Notes under the pieces: model-generated
Database searches by the model: none
What the model was told of the DNA's origin: nothing
The model's input: the letters and a program-made list of their open reading frames with translations, nothing else
Part shown: piece after piece, positions 35,640 to 47,345 of the stretch
Numbering within the stretch: position 1 is the stretch's first letter
Layout: each line of letters starts with the position of its first letter
Assembly: GCA_030770545.1 (NCBI GenBank)
Contig: CM061091.1
Span: forward strand, 8,302,501-8,366,500
DNA length: 64,000 nucleotides
Source of the DNA: Macropodus opercularis
Taxonomy: Eukaryota > Chordata > Actinopteri > Anabantiformes > Osphronemidae
Reading direction: 5' to 3'
Position numbers and translations under genes: made by a program

Positions 35640-36005
35640 GACAGCCTGAGGGGAATTTATCTTTCTCCAGATTTCCTCTGATGAATTAAGGCACATTTCC
35701 CTCAACGAGCTGGCGCGTTAATAGAAAATTGGCCTGAAGTTTAGGGAATAACGATTTGGTCTGTTTCCTAGCTTAACTAGAGAAAACCAACACACAAATA
35801 ACACCAGGGGAGGCACTTAAGGAGAAGAGAGGAACTGTCGGGGGGAGAAGGGTGGAAGGGAAGGAGCTCTTTGAGCATCAAAGCCGGCTAAAATGTCTCC
35901 ACCAGGGAATAGGTCCCATGTTAAACACTGAACTAGATTATTAATTGCTGTACCAGTAGGACCTGTTAATAAGAAGCCAAAATAGCACAGTCTTTCTTTT
36001 GGCCT
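35640..36005. promoter_or_regulatory. Enhancer-like block
   Basis: Two dense parts. At 35640-35770: CTCTGATGAATTAAGGC, GCGCGTTAATAGAAAATTGG and GGGAATAACGATTTGG. At 35870-35995: GCATCAAAGCCGGC, CTAGATTATTAATTGCTG and CCTGTTAATAAGAAGCC. The purine-rich 35820-35860 separates them. No coding evidence. Confidence 0.35.
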
Positions 36006-36059
36006 CTTCATGTATTACTCTGTCTTTTTAGCTGCTCTTCTTTGCACACTTGTGTTCAG

Positions 36060-36560
36060 AATTTGCTTGACTCACTCATTCACTAACTCACTGACGTCCA
36101 AAGTCACGCAGACTCTTACTGATTAGTGTTTTTTACCAGTATTTCACTCAAAACTACCTTCACCCATTCACCTACTCTGGTACTCTCTCGCTGGGTGGCT
36201 AATGCTTTTGCCTACTGGCTCACGGTGACACGTTTTGTCCTGTTTAACACGCTTTTCATTTATTTTGTGTTGTTTTCAGTCATTGACGCAAGGACGAACG
36301 TTTGCAGTGTTACTTGTGTGTTCACTCACTCGCTCGCTTGCTTGCTCACTACTCACTTACTCATTCACTTCCTCAGTCACAGACTTACTGATTCACTTGT
36401 TTGCCCACTTTTTCATCTGCTCACTCATACAGTTCATTTTCTTTAATTTACTCACTTCCATTCCTTCACTCACCCGGTTTCTTTTGCTCTCTCACACCTT
36501 TCACCACTCGCGTTGTGCTTCTCACTTGTCTACTCTCTTGTTTATGTTGCAGACACACCC
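36060..36560. repeat. Degenerate TCAC/TCAT/CTTG tetranucleotide tract
   Basis: About 500 bp of pyrimidine-rich sequence built from variants of CACTCACT, CTCATTCACT, CGCTCGCTTGCTTGCTC and TTACTCATTCAC. The tetranucleotide periodicity is eroded, with non-repetitive islands inside. The open plus-strand frames with Ser/Leu/Thr/His runs (36126-36594) come from this repeat and are not genes. Confidence 0.7.
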
Positions 36561-36829
36561 TCTTGACTCATTGATTCACTCAGCTGTACAGTGACTGAAA
36601 CCCCCCACGCAACCACTCTCTAAACTCAGCACTGTAAATCATCTAATTCTTTGTATTTTCCTATAAATCAAAAACATTGGTGAAAAAGAGAAAAATGTAT
36701 TCACTCGAGTTTTGAATAAATGTGGTTCACACATCATTACATCATTTTTCTCTTTCACTCATGTTTTGATTTATTCATTCTGTCACTGTCATTTGTTTCT
36801 CCCTCTTATTTAGAGGGGATGTCAATGTA

Positions 36830-36890
36830 CAGTATGTGTGTGTTACAGCAATTATGTGTGTGGCTGTATGTGTGTGTGTGTGCGCGCGTG
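36830..36890. repeat. Imperfect GT tract
   Basis: TGTGTGTTACAGCAATTATGTGTGTGG-type sequence ending in GTGCGCGCGTGC. Confidence 0.7.
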
Positions 36891-37022
36891 CACTCACTGG
36901 ATGCCTAACCTTGCCTTACTTTTCCTCAGAGTCCCTGCTGAACTGAGAGAGGCACAATCTGCTGCTGACCTGTCACTGTACACAGATAATGGATGCCCAT
37001 GTCTGTGGGTGAGTGTAGGTAG

Positions 37023-37045
37023 GTGTGTGTGTGTGTGTGTGTGTG
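37023..37045. repeat. (GT)n microsatellite
   Basis: About eleven uninterrupted GT units. Confidence 0.9.
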
Positions 37046-38800
37046 GTAGGGAGGGTTTCGAGAGAAGACGGGAAAAAAAAGTGGGCAGTGTGGGTTGATA
37101 GATATGCCGGCCACCTGCTTCTCACTCACATTCTGACACAAAGAGCTCTGCTGCATTAATCATCATGAACTTCCTTTGACCTCAAAACACAGCAGCGATA
37201 ACAACTAAAAGTTCAACAGACCACCACACTATCGTGCAAACCAGGGGAAGAGTTGCTGCTTGTTTAGTATTTAGAGTTTCTTTACACTATGCTTTACAGC
37301 ATGTGTGAAAATTATGAGTTTGGGCCAATGCTCAATGCTCCCTTTCATCCCTGGATCCAATTCGCTGGTTCAAACCTTGGGAAACACAAGAACAACTGCG
37401 AGAACTGGAGGTTGGCGCTTCACCCCTTATCCCCATCACATGCTGTTACTGTAGCTTTGACCATAGCAGCTCAAGACCAAAATGACAACTGCAAAGCTGA
37501 ATAATGCAGCTAATTGTAGAAACTGATTATCGCAGCATCTAAACATGCAACAAGTGCATCACCACTGTCTTTAGAATATTTGAATATATATTTCTTTGTG
37601 CATAGTAATAGTAATAATTTGCCCCCCAAAAAATCAAAACATGATATGATTCCTTTTTCTGAAGAATGTTTTTGGATAATAAAGGGCGACTTTACAAATT
37701 TTCCAACTCGTTTTCCATAGTTTCGGGCGTATGTGAATGTCAACATTCTTATTCAAATACTTCCTGAATTAACAAACTGTGAAATTTAAGTCAACTTTAT
37801 TATTTATTTTAATCAAATATGAATATAGTTTGGACTGAATAAATCTATGAACTACAGGCATTGCAGTTGCAGTTGACTACTGCTACTGTCTGTTCTAAGT
37901 TTAAAAATTGTTGTCGCATTCTCCCACAGCTCTGCAGCTTTGCAGTGGTCACCTTTGTATTATGCAGTGAAACACCGCCTCTAAAGGTCCACATTTTTAC
38001 TGTAGCTCATCCTTGCAGCCCACCTGGAGGGTCAAACCTTCAGCTGCCTCGCCAACCCCCTGTGAGGCCTGACCCCCCGGTGATGTAAAAGTAGTGAACA
38101 ACTGTGATATTAATAATGCAAAAACCTGACGAACCAACTTGGCGCTGAAGAACGGCAACTGTTATGATCACGCAGAATGAAGTCCTGCATGTGTGTGTGT
38201 TTGTGTGTCACTCTGCCTCAGCCAGGTGCCTCCTCAAGGACACCAGGAATAGGGGGAATGCTTAAATAAAAAAACAGACCAAGGTCATCCACTTCCAAAT
38301 GGGACGTCGGTATGATTTTATGAACACGGACGTGAGTTAATAAGTGAATTATTACATGTGTAATTGTACATTCATCTGTGCCACTTGTGTTGGATTGACT
38401 AATTAAAACAAGAAGCACTGCAGAGCTCGCTTCCTCATTTTCCCTGTGTGAACTTATCAGCTCCTGTTTGGATGCCTTTTACAAACTAGTAAACATTAGT
38501 GTGAGACCTAAGTATCTTTTTTATTTATTTATATTTTCTCCACAGAGATCAGCTTGTAAACACGATCAAGACTTGATCACATTTTGCATTTCTGAAATAT
38601 GATCCTGCATGCAGAGTAATCTAACTCCTCTACTAGGGAGCTTAAGTCCCACAACTTTTTAAAACCTTTTCCGGTATAGCTGTTCCTCACCCCTTTTTTT
38701 TATCTCCCTTCCTCATTTCCTCGGCTCCTCCTTTTTCTTCCCTCTTCCTTGTCTTTTTTTTTTTTTAAGTTTTCTCCCCCCTTTGCTTTTCCCCGCTGTC
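37046..38800. other. Presumed intronic DNA, nothing recognised
   Basis: AT-rich unique-looking sequence. A C/T-rich stretch begins near 38690 with T-runs near 38693 and 38752-38766. No exon-like segment or strong motif cluster. Confidence 0.35.
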
Positions 38801-39060
38801 TGCTCTAAGTGAAATTATTCAGTTCTCTCAGGAAGAGACTTTGGAGATGAGTGGTAACCAAGAGAGGGGAAGGAGAGACGCAGAAAAGTATGTGCGCATG
38901 TGTGTGCGTGAAAGAGAGAGTCCACCTTCCAAATAAGTTCCATTAATCATGGGCCCGAGTCTAATGTAACTAATATTTTACAATTAGAGGAGACAAGATG
39001 GAGCTGGGGGCCATCTATCTCCCTTACACCACATGATCATCGATTCATAAGAGGTGAGGA
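38800..39060. promoter_or_regulatory. Enhancer-like block
   Basis: AAGTGAAATTATTCAGTTC lies near the start and TTCCATTAATCATGGGCCC near 38938. GTCTAATGTAACTAATATT, TTTACAATTAGAGGAG and CACATGATCATCGATTC follow. The interval 38935-39055 is the densest part and has the long non-repetitive phrasing of a conserved element. No coding frame. Confidence 0.35.
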
Positions 39061-39133
39061 GAGAGAAAGAGGGACACCGCAGCGCACCAGCACTGCACAC
39101 TGCACACGCTGGCAAGTACACACCGTTGCCGGG

Positions 39134-39157
39134 CACACACACACACGCGCGCGCGCC
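39134..39157. repeat. (CA)n-(CG)n microsatellite
   Basis: A CA run passes into CGCGCGCGC, an alternating purine-pyrimidine tract of the Z-DNA-prone type. Confidence 0.85.
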
Positions 39158-40540
39158 GACACACCCACATACAGTACATAAGCACAGATGCTTAGCAGGA
39201 AACAGAAGGATGCATGAAAATGAGGGGACAAGCTGTCACGTTAACATTTGTTGGTATATTCTCGGATTTAAACGAGGGCTGCCACTTTACCACGTACTGT
39301 TCCTTCCTCTAAAAGTTGTTTACGATTCGCATTATTTGTTCCGATTAAACTGTGTTGTGTAACTGACTCAAAGCATAAACATCTAAAGGTGAGAAGAGGA
39401 GATTCTGCAAAAAGCTACGGCAAATTCTGGGAAATGTCAAAATGTATCCTCAAGAAGCCGTTTGCTACATGGCATATTTTTAAATCTAGAATATTTTTAA
39501 GCAGCGTGGGACTAGTTTGCAGCAAAGTTCTTCAAATGCACAACATATGCGAGTTGCATGTTGCCACTAACCGTCTGTCACAATCACTGGAGCTACTGAA
39601 TCTAAAGGGAGACATTTCTAGATAATTTTGTCATTCATTTAGTCATAAATGAGCAGAGCTGCATCCAGTAATGCATTGGTTTTACACCTAGTGGATTATG
39701 TGTTTCTGTAGTCCACAAGCTACTGACTTGTTTTTAATGTGGTATTAAGAATAAAGAAATAACACCACATATCAACATAGGTAAAAGAAAAAGATGTCAA
39801 AGCAATTAAACTCAAAACTTTAGTTCCTAAGCAAAAAAAGACTGGACTAAAATGAAGTTGTGGTTAAGAAAGAACCTGAGTCACAAACAAACACACAGAA
39901 CTACTGAAAAACTGTTATTAAATTAAACAAAGGGTAAAAGGATACTTGTTGTGCTACTTTGTCATTCTGCTCATTATGGAAACTAAAGAACAAAGCTACA
40001 GATCATTATAGTTTCTTTTTACGTATGGAAAATGTAATATATTGGCTGAACACAGAGCTGTTTGCTTCTCTCTGATCTAGAAGAGGAATCTTTCCTCTGC
40101 TGCTCTTCCTTATGTTTATTTCCAATACATGAAAGCAAATTATTGGATTTTTTGGTTAAATAAATGTATTTATTTATTTGCATATATGTACTGTATTTAT
40201 TTAATACTTACTCAGATACAAGGGTTCCATGGATTAGTCAGGGAATAAACATATTTCATTATATTTTACCAAAAAAAGACAGACAGAGAAAACAGTGGCA
40301 TGACACCAAAAGTACCTACAATTCACAAGTTCATCTCTGGCCCTCCTATTAAGAAGGAGAAAGAGCTGAAGGAAGAATAATTTGTCTTCTGTTGTTTAGT
40401 GTGTATTGGAAGTTACATTTTAACATCCGCTAAATGTTTTAAAACACCCACCGAATGTGTGAACTTACAATGCAACATTCAAAACACACCTGGAGCGGAG
40501 TAAAGGTTTCTACTAACGCCTCACTAGCAAAGCTTGGTCT
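39158..40540. other. Presumed intronic DNA, nothing recognised
   Basis: AT-rich, with TATTTATTTATTTG words near 40163-40182. No gene or repeat family identified. Confidence 0.35.
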
Positions 40541-40543
40541 GTC

Positions 40544-40557
40544 CTGCCATCTAGTGG
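40544..40557 (-). promoter_or_regulatory. CTCF-like motif, reverse
   Basis: On the minus strand CCACTAGATGGCAG matches the full CTCF core CCASYAGRKGGCRS at every position. It is the best match in the window. Confidence 0.4.
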
Positions 40558-40799
40558 TTTGAGAAGAAAACTGCACGGCAACCATGCAGCCATTCTAATG
40601 TAAAGGAGGAGGGAAAATTAGAAGCAGCTGAACAAATGAGCAGAAAGACGGGTTCATCAGCAGGTCACCATCTGCCCAGCGACCAACCCAACGCTGGCAC
40701 AACTGCAACCTCTGCGTCATCGTCGCGAACCCATCAATCCGCAAGTAGACACGCGCAAGGCAATTACAGAACTGTGCCGGAGTGCATGCATAAACATGT

Positions 40800-41250
40800 A
40801 CACACACACACACACACTGCTGCACAACATGGCGTGGAGGAAAATGAGAGGAAATGCTGCAGAGAGATAGAGACAAATGAAAGACAAGAGAAGGAGAAGG
40901 AGCAAATGAAGGACATAAAGCGGTGTTCAACACACCGTAAGAAGGTCGCCTGAACAACAATCACTAACACACACAGAGGCCGGATGGAGCGAAAGATGAC
41001 CTAGTGTGTTCTTTAATCAGACACATGTGTGCGTGTGTGTCGTTGCGTGGAGACACACACCTACTGTACTTAAATGTACAACACCGTAAACACACACACA
41101 CATATTCACACCCATTCAGATGTGCAAGCAGCCAAAATGTACACACAACATACAGTACAGTACAGACACACACATGCACAGTGAGTAGTATCCTGATTGT
41201 CCTGGTTCAGGCTCGTATCCAGCCACGTGTGTGCGTGCGTGTGTGTATTT
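40800..41250. repeat. CA/GT-rich patchwork
   Basis: Several short CA or GT runs (near 40799-40818, 41030-41060, 41090-41102, 41165-41175 and 41226-41246) are interspersed with TACAGTACAGTACAG. The frames open through it on both strands encode His/Thr or Cys/Val runs and are not genes. Confidence 0.65.
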
Positions 41251-41331
41251 GTAGATGTAAACCAGTCAAACATTTACTTTTTCCGGATGTGAGTTTTATT
41301 GGAAACAGACTCAGGAGATTCATGGCATGAG

Positions 41332-41346
41332 CCCCCCCCCCCCCCC
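41332..41346. repeat. Poly-C run
   Basis: About 15 consecutive C. Length is error-prone in assemblies. Confidence 0.9.
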
Positions 41347-41977
41347 GTCTCCACATCTGGTGTGGTGTAGCTGATCCGTTAAAAAATTAGTCAGACATTG
41401 ACCTCGGCTGTGTCCCAGTGGCTCAGCGGCCTCAGGGGCTCTGACGTTAGGTTAACATGAGTATGGCTTCCATCAGCCCAGCAGAGTTCTGCTTTCAGAA
41501 ACTCATAAAGTATTTCGGGGTTTTTTTTGTTGCCAAAAGCAGAGTCATCTGGACTGTGCAAAGAGGAAATTTGTGTGTGTGTCCAGTTGAGTCTTTAAAC
41601 TTGAAACCCTAACCTGCTACACAATAAATGGACTCATTTGTGTATATTTTTGAATACTACTAAAGACAAATTCATTTTTTTTATTTTCAGCCAAGAGGAT
41701 CAAAGTAACTCATTTGTTTTGATTTAGCACACTTTTAGTTGTGCTTGGTGCATGGACAGGATTATAAAGTATTATTAATGAAATTAGGGGTCATTTTTAT
41801 GTTACAATATCAAATTTTTAAACAAATCATTAGATTTCTGAAATTTCACAATACAGTATTGTATGATCCTTTGGTCTTCATTTGCTCAGATTTGCCAAAA
41901 CTATACCACCACCTGGTGGTGAACATGGGTATGGTTAATGAAATATCATCATCCATTTCCTAATCTTACCATAGATA

Positions 41978-42190
41978 ATGTATTTGTATATCTGGGCATC
42001 AAATAGGTTTGCAGCTCAGGAGATGATTGTCATCTTTTTGTCATTTTGCCCTTTGTTGTATTTTTTGTTGTTTGTTTTGTTTCTTTGATAAATAAATGGA
42101 GAAGGCATTAAAGTGCGGTAAATAAACAATAATTTAGAATAAAATATAAAATCAGTCCAAGTCTCACGTTTTGGCACAGCTACATATGTG
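41978..42190 (-). repeat. Local direct duplication, copy 1
   Basis: Matches copy 2 at 43523-43700 in the same orientation. Shared phrases are ATTTGTATAT(C/A)TGGG, TTTGCAGC(T/A)CAGGAGA, GATTGTCATCTTTTTG, AATAAATGGAGAAGGCATTAA and GGCACAGCTACATA / AGCACAGCTACATA. The copies are about 1.54 kb apart with small indels in the T-rich middle. No mobile-element ends are seen. Confidence 0.75.
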
Positions 42191-42648
42191 TACTTCAGTT
42201 GCCTAAACCCTGGTTCCTCATGTGAGTCTGTATTATTGTCAAGAACACATGTACGTACATTTTGGTGACATGTTTTGTGACACTGCCATATACTGCGAAA
42301 TATAAAATGTTTCAACTCAAGGCAAATGATGCAGTTTTTTGAGAGTAAACTTTTTCATTGAGCTGAATAGACTCTCAAAAATGCGTTTGATTCTAAATGT
42401 TTAAGTATTAAGTATTTATGTTATAGTCACTTATTTTTTCGTCTTAATAAGTTTGTTTCAGTTACGAGTATTTGACATCATGACCACAGTATAGTGTAGT
42501 AGTAGATGGAACATATAGTAGACGTGACCACTCTTTCCAAACATTGTACCCACTTGTGATCACACCATGACTTTGACACAGAAGAAATTAAAACCATGAA
42601 ACAGGCCATTGCTCTGTGACAATCCCATTTTTTTTAGTTTGAATACAT

Positions 42649-42660
42649 TTTATTTTTATT
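42649..42660 (-). terminator. Candidate double polyadenylation signal
   Basis: Two adjacent AATAAA hexamers on the minus strand. If the exon-like segment at 45098-45252 is a real last exon, this pair would end a 3' UTR of about 2.4 kb. A single AATAAA at 43979-43984 is an alternative. Confidence 0.2.
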
Positions 42661-45097
42661 ATAAGTACAGTTCAGTAGTTACAAAACGAAGCATCTGCCA
42701 TGAGGATACAGCAAAACAGAAAGAGTGTTCAGCTCACAAGACAGGTTTTATACATAATATGTTGAGTGGAATGCTCATTATAGCTGGTTCAGAGAAGGAG
42801 AGAGCTCAAGCGAGACTCTCGCCGTTAATCTCTCGTCTTTACACCCTTGGAAATCAGAGACAGGGTCAGAGGTCAAAGCCATCGGTCAGTGCCTCCAGCA
42901 GGATACATCTGATTGGTTCACTCAGACCCTGTTCCTAGAATTTCCTTCTTTTCTCAAACACCCTGTTACATTTCTTTACATCCATCACTTCTCATATTTC
43001 ATATGTTTCACTCTTCTTATTTTAGTTTGAATCCCCTAACTTCCTAGCATGTTGACATTGATGATTAATCGTAACCTACATAAATGAAATTAAAATGGGT
43101 AGAAAAAGAAAAAAAAAAGTGAGGTTGTACTCCAGCGGAAGTTGGAATTTAAGCACTGAAAATCAGCCAGGCTAAAGCAGTAATGGGCCTACGCTGTGGG
43201 TCAACGAGGGATTTACATACAAAAGAAATCAAGGGAACAATTTGTCAAAGCCACATAGAGTATAGAGGTCGATCCAACTTAAAAAAGGGAAGTATTATAT
43301 TTGGACTATACATACCGCATTTTAATTTTTCTCTGGGTTCACAAAATATTACGTAGAAACATTTCACAATGCCAAGGGACACACAAACACACACCTTCAG
43401 TTTAGTTAGTTAACTAGTTTTGTACTGTATAGGTTGGATTTATAATACTATCACAGTGCAAAATACTTCTGAGAACCAAAACAAGTGAAAGAAATATGAA
43501 AGGATAAAGTCCCTCTATTCATAATGGATTTGTATATATGGGGGCAAATATGTTTGCAGCACAGGAGACGATTGTCATCTTTTTGCTCTTTTGTTTTTTT
43601 TTTCTTTTGATCAATAAATGGAGAAGGCATTAATGTACAGTACATATAAAAATTAAAAATTAAATCAACCCTACGTTCTACAGTCTAGCACAGCTACATA
43701 GCTTTGTAGAAGCAAGAACAGATGACTTGTATCTAAGGCTATACACAATATGTCTTTTTCCAGTTTTTTGTTCTTTTTTTTTTTCTCATCTTAAAGTAAA
43801 TACATCAAACCGTTTTTCAGTAGTCAGTAACACTGTGCAACAATGATCGGTGGTAGTATTTTACAAACATCTGCAACACTAGAGTCCTTGAGGTTGAAAT
43901 GGAAGGCGAAGAAACAGGGACGAGGGCGATAAAGAAAGAAACTGTTCCCCCTTTTTTGACTTTGCTTTTTTCTCTTCATTTATTCTCTGTTAAACTCTAG
44001 AAGAATGCGCACCTGTTGAGAGTGTGGCCGTGCAAACTACTGTTGCTTCTTTGCTTTACCTTGTCACAAATGTGTCGCTCTTTTTTTTTTTTTTTTAACT
44101 ACTGTATATCTCTCTATGTACATTAAGCATCTATGTGGGCCGCGTCCGATGATGCAGAAAAAGAAATCTAGACACATGGAGCTGTACGGCAGGCTGAAGG
44201 CCTGTGCTAGTCAGGTTATGGAAAGGGCAGTTTGAATAGTCTGTCTTCTTCTTAATTATCATTAGCACCACCACTGTTAAAATGCCACTATAGGTATGAA
44301 TTTCTACCAGCAATACAATATCTTTTCTGGAAACAAACTCGTTTTGTAGATTGTCATATGGTGTCCATAATCAGTGTGATGCATGGCCATGGGACATCCA
44401 CAGTGACTCTATGACAGCTGATAGGAGAGCCACAAGTGGCTGGTCTGACAAAAAATGAGCTTGGTCTCTGTTAACAGTCCAGTAAAACATAGTTCGTATT
44501 CTACAGTAAAATACATTCCAGGTACAATACAATGGTGGTCCTTGGACGTGTGAAATAACTGTCTTCTTCGTTTACCAGAGAGAAGTCTTTGAATGCATTT
44601 CATTCAGCACTACAATTCAGTCCTGAATTAAAAAAAAAAAAAAAAGACAAACCTTTCTAGCTCAAGGAATGTTTTAGAAATCTTAGGGCCAGTTACAGGA
44701 AGTGCTAATCAGACAGGTAGTTTCATCAAAATGAAAGAAAGGAAAATAAAAACATCGTATAAGACATAAGACAACAAAGACAAAGGGGCATTCAGACCAC
44801 AGGAGACAAAACAAGAAAGTTGTTGTCACTTTGTTTAGTGTCCAAGGACGCTTGCAAAAGTCATTAGGTCCATCCCGCAAATCCGTCCCTACAGGGACCT
44901 CCCAAACGTTCCTTCATTTAGTCCTCGCCTTCTCTTGACTCTGATGGTAGTATGTGTTTGTTTTTTTTTTTTTTTCATCTTAAATAAAGTCTTTGTTATA
45001 GTGTATTCCTTCATTTATCCTTCATCCTCCTTTTCATCATTGCCTTCATCATCAACATCCTCATTCTCATCATCCTGCCTTGCTCCGGTGACGGCCG
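42661..45097 (-). other. Possible 3' UTR below the candidate alternative last exon
   Basis: No coding frame is supported. It contains several T-runs (for example 44081-44096) and one A-run at 44630-44645, plus copy 2 of the local duplication. A degenerate CAT/TCC trinucleotide tract lies at 45018-45075. UTR status depends entirely on the exon above it. Confidence 0.2.
43523..43700 (-). repeat. Local direct duplication, copy 2
   Basis: Partner of 41978-42190. Within the shared T-rich centre this copy has a longer T-run. GATTGTCATCTTTTTG and AATAAATGGAGAAGGCATTAA are the most preserved words. The short minus-strand frames in both copies share a LMPSPFI peptide, which only reflects the DNA duplication. 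Confidence 0.75.
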
Positions 45098-45252
45098 TTA
45101 GTCTTTGTTTACAGCGTGGGCGTCCAGGCCCTCAGGGTCGCCTACGTTATGGTTGTTAGGGTGGTTAAGGTCGTTGTTAAGATGGTTGGGGTCGTGGGTC
45201 AGCGCGGGGTCATGGGTCAAGGGCTGGTCCTCCTCTCCCACCCACAGATGCA
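45098..45252 (-). CDS. Candidate terminal exon with low-complexity His/Asn/Asp protein
   Basis: A pyrimidine-rich acceptor (CTCATTGGCTGTAG) opens a segment in phase 1 that encodes 50 residues from HLWVGEEDQP to GLDAHAVNKD and a TAA. The middle is a degenerate Leu/Thr-His-Asp-Pro and Asn-His repeat, partly a product of simple DNA, so the coding claim is weak. The entry phase equals that of the zinc-finger terminal exon at 30752 on the same strand, so both could be spliced from one donor as alternative last exons. A second frame stays open through 45131-45015 with an acidic tail. I recognise no family. It could also be an unrelated gene's last exon, or noise. Confidence 0.3.
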
Positions 45253-46774
45253 CTACAGCCAATGAGAAAACAAGAGGCAAGATTAGCACCAAGGACCCAA
45301 CAAAGCGACCCCACTCTGCAGCACACACACACCCTCAGCACGGAATCAAAGGATGGAACAGATATAATAGACTGTCAGCTTCTGCACTGACCACGGCCAA
45401 ATGTGTCAAACAGTAAAAAACTTGTTGTAGTACTTCCACATGAATTACAAAAACTTTATGGAGGCTTTGAGTGTGAGTGGAATGTCAGAAGCACAAACTA
45501 ACACTAATTGGTCAATCAATGTGTTACTGCTGTGGGTGTTTAAAGGAAGATATCTTCTTGACAAACGTAATAACATATATATATAGGTAGATATTAGCAA
45601 AAAATGTATTGATTTCTGTACAAGTTATAACTTAGTGTCCCTGGGTATAAAATGTTCACCCATAGTATTGTTTTTATAAAACCTCCAGACATCACAGTGG
45701 GGAATTTTATGTTAAATGTTATAAAACGTACTCTTTTTCCTGACTCTTTTGCTACATACAGTACAGTTCACATCACTGCGGTAGATTTTCAGGTCAGAAA
45801 CCGTGCCTTACGTAAGCAAGGTCAGCAAAGTTTTTGCCGGATTGTTATTTCCTTCTCGTTTTCATTTTTGCAACGTCTGTACGCAGCAGCCTTACTCCGT
45901 GCTCAGTGAAACAATCAAATCTAAAATGATACAAGATGCTAACACATTATGGTTATGGCAACTGGAGTACCTTCGTACTTGTTACAAGCAACTTGGTTGA
46001 CAGTGGGTGAGACATGAAGTGAATAATTCTAATAAAAAAAGTTTGAAGACTCAGTGAGACAGTAAGAAATGCATAACTGTAATTAGGTCCCACAGCAGAG
46101 GCTACTAAATAATACAACTTGCCCCCCCCCCAACCCCCTTTCTTTTTTTCTACACTTTCATTCCCTCAGCAACTTCTTAGAAAATTATTTTGCAATAAAA
46201 CACTGCTGAACACATTTGCATGTCATGTTCTTTTAAAGTGGCGTTATGAATCTGACAAAACCAAATTAAAACACGGCTTTATTTGAGCTGTGCTTTCGCT
46301 GGGATGGAAATGGATATCAAAATGAAAGGAAGTGCTGCGGTAACAGAGGGAAAATAAAGAGCTAATAACATGATAAAACATCTCTTAGATTCAACACTGA
46401 GTAATAACTCGCTGGCTGTCTGTGCACGGCGTGAGCAACCCCAACATCACCCTGCAACCAACATTTACTCTACATCTCATATGGGCTTCTGCTTTCAATA
46501 TTCCGTCTTACTACTTGATGATGGCCCCAGTGATACTAAAGGATAATTGCAAACAGGTTTTATATCGTCATGGTATTGGTAGAAGTTGATTAGTAGGTGA
46601 TTAAGGATCGGAACATATAAGAAAAGAACACGATTTTTAATGGGCTTGTTATATTCTCGATCACGCAAACGCAGTATTAACGTGTCTAACTGCGAGTGTT
46701 GGGCTCTGTTATACTCTATACTACAGAATATGATTCCTTACTACTAAAACATAAAAGATCCTAACCACGTTTTA

Positions 46775-46790
46775 CCACAAGATGGCAAGC
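46775..46790 (+). promoter_or_regulatory. CTCF-like motif, forward
   Basis: CCACAAGATGGCAAGC matches the CTCF core at nearly every position. It faces a reverse-oriented site 830 bases away. Confidence 0.35.
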
Positions 46791-46903
46791 AAAGACAGTA
46801 AATAGCTCACTGAAGGATAAGGACGTTTAGGATATGGAAATTCTGTGTCGAGATTTCTGTTCTTAAACTCATATATGAAGTAAATAAGATGTTAATTCAC
46901 CCA

Positions 46904-46933
46904 AACACACACACATATATATATATATATATA
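46904..46933. repeat. (AC)n-(AT)n microsatellite
   Basis: A CA run passes directly into an AT run. Confidence 0.9.
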
Positions 46934-47079
46934 ATACTCAGATGACCTTTAAATATCACTGATTTACTCACAGTTACTATGACAAAATTCACCATAACTG
47001 CATTATAAGACAAATGAATCAAAAAATATTAAACACAACTAAATACACGACACTAAAGTCGTCTAGTTTTGAAGCTTTG

Positions 47080-47345
47080 AAGTGTCTCCCCAAGGCCACC
47101 TCTCGATTTTGACTTCCCTGTAAAGAAACTTCCTGTAACGAGCTCCAGATTAGGTCCCATATTTGATTTTCACTGTTCATTAACTAAGCCACCTGGAATG
47201 CTATTATTTAAGCATGGTGCTCCTTCTCCCCAAACAACTGCCACTGCGAAGGGGGAGAGATTTCCCGGCCAACTTTATAGATTTAGCATAACTTCCCCTC
47301 GCAGTTTTTAATTTCCCATTCGGGCAGGCGGCAGATGCACCTCAC
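47080..47345. promoter_or_regulatory. Enhancer-like block
   Basis: Repeat-free sequence with TCCAGATTAGGTCCC, GTTCATTAACTAAGCC, GGAATGCTATTATTTAAGC, GGCCAACTTTATAGATTTAG and CCCATTCGGGCAGG. The balanced composition and long phrases stand out from AT-rich flanks. Confidence 0.35.

Larger units (their letters stand above)
30753..45252 (-). other. Presumed intron upstream of the terminal zinc-finger exon
   Basis: No other coding exon with finger motifs occurs here. If the gene runs from beyond 64000 to 30481 on the minus strand, this is the last part of its final intron. Within it are several enhancer-like blocks, microsatellites, a SINE fragment, a local duplication and a possible alternative last exon at its upper edge. 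These are listed separately. Intron status is inferred from the phase-1 acceptor at 30752. Confidence 0.5.

Noticed and set aside
36126..36594. Plus-strand frames with hydrophobic Ser/Leu/Thr-rich protein
   Set aside because: They arise from the degenerate TCAC/TCAT repeat; no signal peptide or domain logic beyond the repeat.
45015..45134. Joining the acidic frame to the upstream exon frame as one protein
   Set aside because: This needs an indel or a second splice for which there is no evidence, so it is kept only as an observation.
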